Shown here one piece after another: positions 60,943 through 64,000 of a stretch of 64,000 bases of DNA. The stretch covers positions 20,049 to 84,048 of the forward strand of contig NZ_JACVPB010000008.1 of the NCBI RefSeq assembly GCF_018882085.1, written 5' to 3'. Each line of letters opens with the position of its first letter. Position 1 is the first letter of the stretch. This DNA is from Polynucleobacter sp. AP-Reno-20A-A9. Lineage in GTDB: Bacteria > Pseudomonadota > Gammaproteobacteria > Burkholderiales > Burkholderiaceae. The translations under genes and the position numbers were made by a program. The notes under the pieces were generated by a model. That model was not told where the DNA came from, searched no databases, and was given only the letters and a program-made list of their open reading frames with translations.

Positions 60943-63837
60943 ATGAACGCACCAACAAATCCAAAAGAACTCGAATTACAAACCGTAGAGTTCAAGCTCG
61001 ATGGCAAGACGATCGTTTCATACGAAGGCGAAACGATTCTCAAAGCTGCTAAGCGACACGGTATTGATATTCCTCATCTGTGCTTTAAAGATGGTTACCG
61101 TCCTGACGGCAACTGCCGTGCTTGCGTAGTGGAAATTAATGGCGAACGTACTTTAGCGCCAAGCTGCTGCAGAAGTGCTACTCCAGGAATGGAAGTTAAG
61201 GCTAATAGCGAGCGCGCTGTTAAGAGCCAGAAGCTGGTTCTGGAGATGTTGCTCTCCGATATGCCTGATGAAGGTTTTAAGTGGGTAGGCGATAGCAAAG
61301 AAGAAGAGCAAAAGAATCAACATGGTGAGCTCAGCACTTGGGCTGCCCGCATGGATGTCACCGTTCGTCCAGAACTCAAGGCGTTGCGTCGCGAAAAAGT
61401 CAGTAGTGATATTTCACATCCAGCGATGGCTGTGAATTTAGATGCGTGTATTCAATGTAATCGCTGTGTACGCGCTTGTCGTGAAGAGCAGGTTAATGAT
61501 GTGATCGGTTACGCAATGCGTGGCGGTCATAGTGAGATCGTATTCGACTTAAATGATCCAATGGGCGACAGTACTTGCGTTGCCTGTGGCGAATGTGTGC
61601 AGGCTTGCCCAACTGGTGCATTGATGCCTAAAGGTTTGATTGGCTCCCAGACAGTGGATCGCAAAGTAGACTCCGTTTGCCCATTCTGTGGCGTTGGTTG
61701 CCAAATTACTTACAACGTCAAAGACGAAAAAATTGTGAGTGTTGAAGGTCGTGATGGCCCAGCAAACCACAATCGTTTATGCGTTAAAGGTCGTTTTGGT
61801 ATGGATTACATCCATAACCCACAACGCCTCACCAAACCATTAATTCGTAAAGCGGGTGTTGCTAAAGATGAGTCTATGCTTGAAGGTAAGCAAGATTGGT
61901 CTGACATTTTCCGTGAAGCTACTTGGGAAGAGGCATTGGAAGTTGCCGGTGGCGGGCTGAAGAAACTCAAAGATCAATACGGCAATAAAGTATTGGCTGG
62001 CTTTGGCTCTGCAAAAGGCAGTAACGAAGAAGCTTATTTATTCCAAAAACTGGTACGTACTGGATTTGGTAGTAATAACGTAGACCATTGCACACGCCTT
62101 TGCCATGCTTCATCTGTAGCAGCACTTCTTGAAGGTGTTGGTTCTGGCGCAGTAAGTAACCAAGTGAATGACGTTGAGCACTCGAGCATGATTTTCTTGA
62201 TTGGATCAAATCCAACTGCCAATCACCCAGTTGCTGCCACCTGGTTCAAAAACGCTGCCAAACGTGGCGCAAAAATTGTTTTGTGTGATCCTCGTAAGAC
62301 CGAGATTAGTAAACATGCTTGGCGCACAATGCAGTTCAAGCCGGATACCGATGTGGCGATGCTCAATGCGATGATCTTCACAATCATTGAAGAAGGTTTG
62401 GTCGACAAAGAATTTATTAAAGACCGCTCTAATAACTTCGAGGCTCTTAAGGAAAACATCAAGGGTTATAGCCCTGAAGCAATGGCGCCAATCTGCGGTA
62501 TTTCGGCAGAAACCTTGCGTGAAGTGGCTAGAGAATTTGCTACCACCAAATCTGCAATGATCCTATGGGGCATGGGTGTCAGTCAGCACGTGCATGGCAC
62601 CGATAATGCGCGTTGCTTGATTGCTTTAGTGAGTATCACTGGTCAAATTGGTAAGCCTGGATCAGGCTTGCATCCATTGCGTGGTCAGAACAACGTACAG
62701 GGTGCCAGTGATGCCGGTTTGATTCCGATGATGTTCCCGAACTATCAGCGCGTTGATAACCCAGAAGCTCATGCTTGGTTTGAGAAGTTCTGGGATACGC
62801 CATTGGATAAGAAGCCTGGCTATACCGTTGTAGAGATCATGCATAAGATCACTGCTCCTGATTCTGATCCAGACAAGATTCGCGGCATGTTTGTCGAAGG
62901 TGAAAATCCTGCGATGAGTGATCCGGATTTGAATCACGCTCGTCATGCATTAGCGGCTCTTGAGCACTTGGTTGTACAAGATATCTTCATGACTGAGACA
63001 GCATTGCTTGCTGACGTAGTCTTGCCTGCAAGTGCTTGGCCTGAGAAGGTTGGCACCGCTAGCAATACTGACCGTATGGTGCAAATGGGTAAGAAGGCGA
63101 TTAATCCTCCAGGTGATGCAAAACCTGACTTGTGGATCATTCAAGAGATTGCTAAGCGTATGGGTCTGAATTGGAGCTATCAAGGTCCGGATGCCGGTGT
63201 TGCTGAGGTTTATGACGAAATGCGTCAAGCAATGCATGGCGCGATCAACGGCATTACCTGGGAGCGCTTAGAAAAAGAATCTAGCGTGACTTATCCATGC
63301 TTATCCGCCGAAGATCCTGGTCGTCCAATCGTGTTTGATGACAAGTTTGACACCAAAGATGGCAAGGTAAAGCTGGTTCCTGCTGACATCATTCCGGCAA
63401 ATGAGCGACCAGATGCCGAGTATCCATTTGTATTGATTACTGGACGTCAGTTGGAGCACTGGCATACCGGCAGTATGACGCGCCGTGCCACTGTGCTTGA
63501 TGCGATTGAGCCTTTGGCTACTGTATCGATGAATGGTGAGGACATGACCCAGTTAGGTGTATCTGCTGGTGACGTCATTACAGTTCAGTCTCGTCGTGGC
63601 GAGGTTGGTATTCACGTGAGAAGAGACGACGGTACACCAAGAGGTGTTATCTTTATCCCGTTTGCTTACTATGAGGCTGCGGCTAACTTGATCACCAATT
63701 CAGCGTTAGATCCATTCGGCAAGATTCCAGAGTTTAAGTATTGTGCTGTAAAGCTCGCCAAAGGCGGGGAAGCAGCCAAGATCATGGGATACGGCACGAA
63801 TGCCCCAGGCGGATCGAAGGTAACTTCTAACGTCTAA
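60943..63837 (+). CDS. fdsA: NAD-dependent formate dehydrogenase alpha subunit (molybdenum)
   Basis: The protein has 964 residues. An N-terminal [2Fe-2S] domain (GNCRACVVEINGERTLAPSCCR) and two ferredoxin-type [4Fe-4S] sites (CIQCNRCVRACREE and CVACGECVQACPTGAL) precede the molybdopterin domain, which opens CPFCGVGCQITYNV. Mo is ligated by Cys in DHCTRLCHASS rather than Sec. C-terminal HWHTGSMTRR and the double-psi barrel complete the enzyme. It oxidises formate to CO2 and feeds FdsB. fdsC and fdsD, which usually follow, are not seen because an IS begins 36 bases after the stop. Confidence 0.92.
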   Translation: MNAPTNPKELELQTVEFKLDGKTIVSYEGETILKAAKRHGIDIPHLCFKDGYRPDGNCRACVVEINGERTLAPSCCRSATPGMEVKANSERAVKSQKLVLEMLLSDMPDEGFKWVGDSKEEEQKNQHGELSTWAARMDVTVRPELKALRREKVSSDISHPAMAVNLDACIQCNRCVRACREEQVNDVIGYAMRGGHSEIVFDLNDPMGDSTCVACGECVQACPTGALMPKGLIGSQTVDRKVDSVCPFCGVGCQITYNVKDEKIVSVEGRDGPANHNRLCVKGRFGMDYIHNPQRLTKPLIRKAGVAKDESMLEGKQDWSDIFREATWEEALEVAGGGLKKLKDQYGNKVLAGFGSAKGSNEEAYLFQKLVRTGFGSNNVDHCTRLCHASSVAALLEGVGSGAVSNQVNDVEHSSMIFLIGSNPTANHPVAATWFKNAAKRGAKIVLCDPRKTEISKHAWRTMQFKPDTDVAMLNAMIFTIIEEGLVDKEFIKDRSNNFEALKENIKGYSPEAMAPICGISAETLREVAREFATTKSAMILWGMGVSQHVHGTDNARCLIALVSITGQIGKPGSGLHPLRGQNNVQGASDAGLIPMMFPNYQRVDNPEAHAWFEKFWDTPLDKKPGYTVVEIMHKITAPDSDPDKIRGMFVEGENPAMSDPDLNHARHALAALEHLVVQDIFMTETALLADVVLPASAWPEKVGTASNTDRMVQMGKKAINPPGDAKPDLWIIQEIAKRMGLNWSYQGPDAGVAEVYDEMRQAMHGAINGITWERLEKESSVTYPCLSAEDPGRPIVFDDKFDTKDGKVKLVPADIIPANERPDAEYPFVLITGRQLEHWHTGSMTRRATVLDAIEPLATVSMNGEDMTQLGVSAGDVITVQSRRGEVGIHVRRDDGTPRGVIFIPFAYYEAAANLITNSALDPFGKIPEFKYCAVKLAKGGEAAKIMGYGTNAPGGSKVTSNV

Positions 63838-63873
63838 TTACCGTTCTAGCAAATCACAAAAAGGCTCCCACAA

Positions 63874-64000
63874 TGAACTGACCCACAAAAGTTGGACAGT
63901 TTTGTTAGGTTACCAGAAGGGATTGAGTTCGGTAATGAACCGGGCTCAATCCCTTTAGTTTTTGTTTGATCCGATCATGGTTGTAGTAGTGGATGTATTC
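63874..64000 (-). mobile_element. IS3-family insertion sequence, 3' end only
   Basis: The element starts near 63874 with TGAACTGACCCACAAAAG, in the style of an IS3/IS150-group terminal repeat. It carries the last 31 codons of its transposase on the minus strand and runs off the window. It sits 36 bases after fdsA. Confidence 0.75.
63905..64000 (-). CDS. IS3-family transposase OrfB, C-terminal fragment
   Basis: Reading leftward from base 64000 gives 31 codons ending at TAA (63905-63907). The text [20 protein letters not shown] followed by [11 protein letters not shown] is the standard C-terminus of IS3-group integrase-like transposases. The catalytic DDE core is outside the window. Frame is intact as far as visible. 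Confidence 0.85.
   Translation of the reverse strand, partial: EYIHYYNHDRIKQKLKGLSPVHYRTQSLLVT

Noticed and set aside
1..64000. CRISPR array
   Set aside because: No regularly spaced direct repeats with unique spacers and no cas genes were seen; the only phased repeats are the TTAGATAC sites.

Overview
The window looks like the chromosome of a small-genome freshwater betaproteobacterium close to Polynucleobacter (Burkholderiaceae). This is an inference from gene content and moderate GC: Bug-type binding proteins, an Fds-type NAD-linked formate dehydrogenase, class I fumarase, a partial sox set, LrgAB, and liv-type transport. No rRNA is present. Two tRNA genes can be read directly: tRNA-Leu(TAA) and tRNA-Ser(GGA).

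Region 1 (1-3000) has the end of a membrane acyltransferase, a zinc-ribbon membrane protein, and convergent TadG-like and TadE-like genes. Region 2 (3100-16800) is a cellulose-type exopolysaccharide locus wired to cyclic-di-GMP. It runs HD-GYP phosphodiesterase, DgkA, a cyclase-like membrane protein, BcsA with two PilZ domains, a BcsC-like TPR/porin and a small TPR protein. BcsG (phosphoethanolamine transferase) and BcsZ (cellulase) follow on the other strand, then a GGDEF cyclase. No bcsB is visible. A 55-codon reading frame before the GGDEF gene repeats the N-terminus of the HD-GYP protein.

Region 3 (16900-30300) holds a formylglycine-enzyme-like protein, a Pif1-type helicase, gamma-glutamyltransferase with a Bug protein, an omega-amino acid transaminase, LrgAB, a five-gene liv-type ABC transporter and an M20 peptidase. 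Region 4 (30300-35100) joins an exported molybdenum hydroxylase to soxXYZA, without soxB or soxCD. Region 5 (35100-39400) has purU, two small exported proteins and a penicillin-acylase-type hydrolase.

Region 6 (39508-48146) is the accessory highlight: an integrative element of about 8.5 kb in the 3' end of tRNA-Leu(TAA). It is bounded by a 15-bp direct repeat, with repeated TTAGATAC motifs inside both ends. It carries a tyrosine integrase, a 40-codon membrane peptide, a long gene-free leader predicted to fold, a PrimPol-PriCT_2-RepA-like helicase protein and small unknown genes. It also has an Xre repressor facing a promoter with two matching palindromic operators, two secreted proteins with a shared C-terminal module, a likely sRNA, a three-gene unknown operon and a surface-adhesin-E-like protein. 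It has no capsid, packaging or conjugation genes, so it resembles a replicating satellite or mobilisable island.

Region 7 (48166-64000) returns to core genes: tonB-exbB-exbD with murI, class I fumarase, acetyl-CoA synthetase, tRNA-Ser, a YciI protein, a DUF1080 protein, a DUF748 protein and formate dehydrogenase fdsB/fdsA. An IS3-family element begins 36 bases after fdsA and runs off the right edge.
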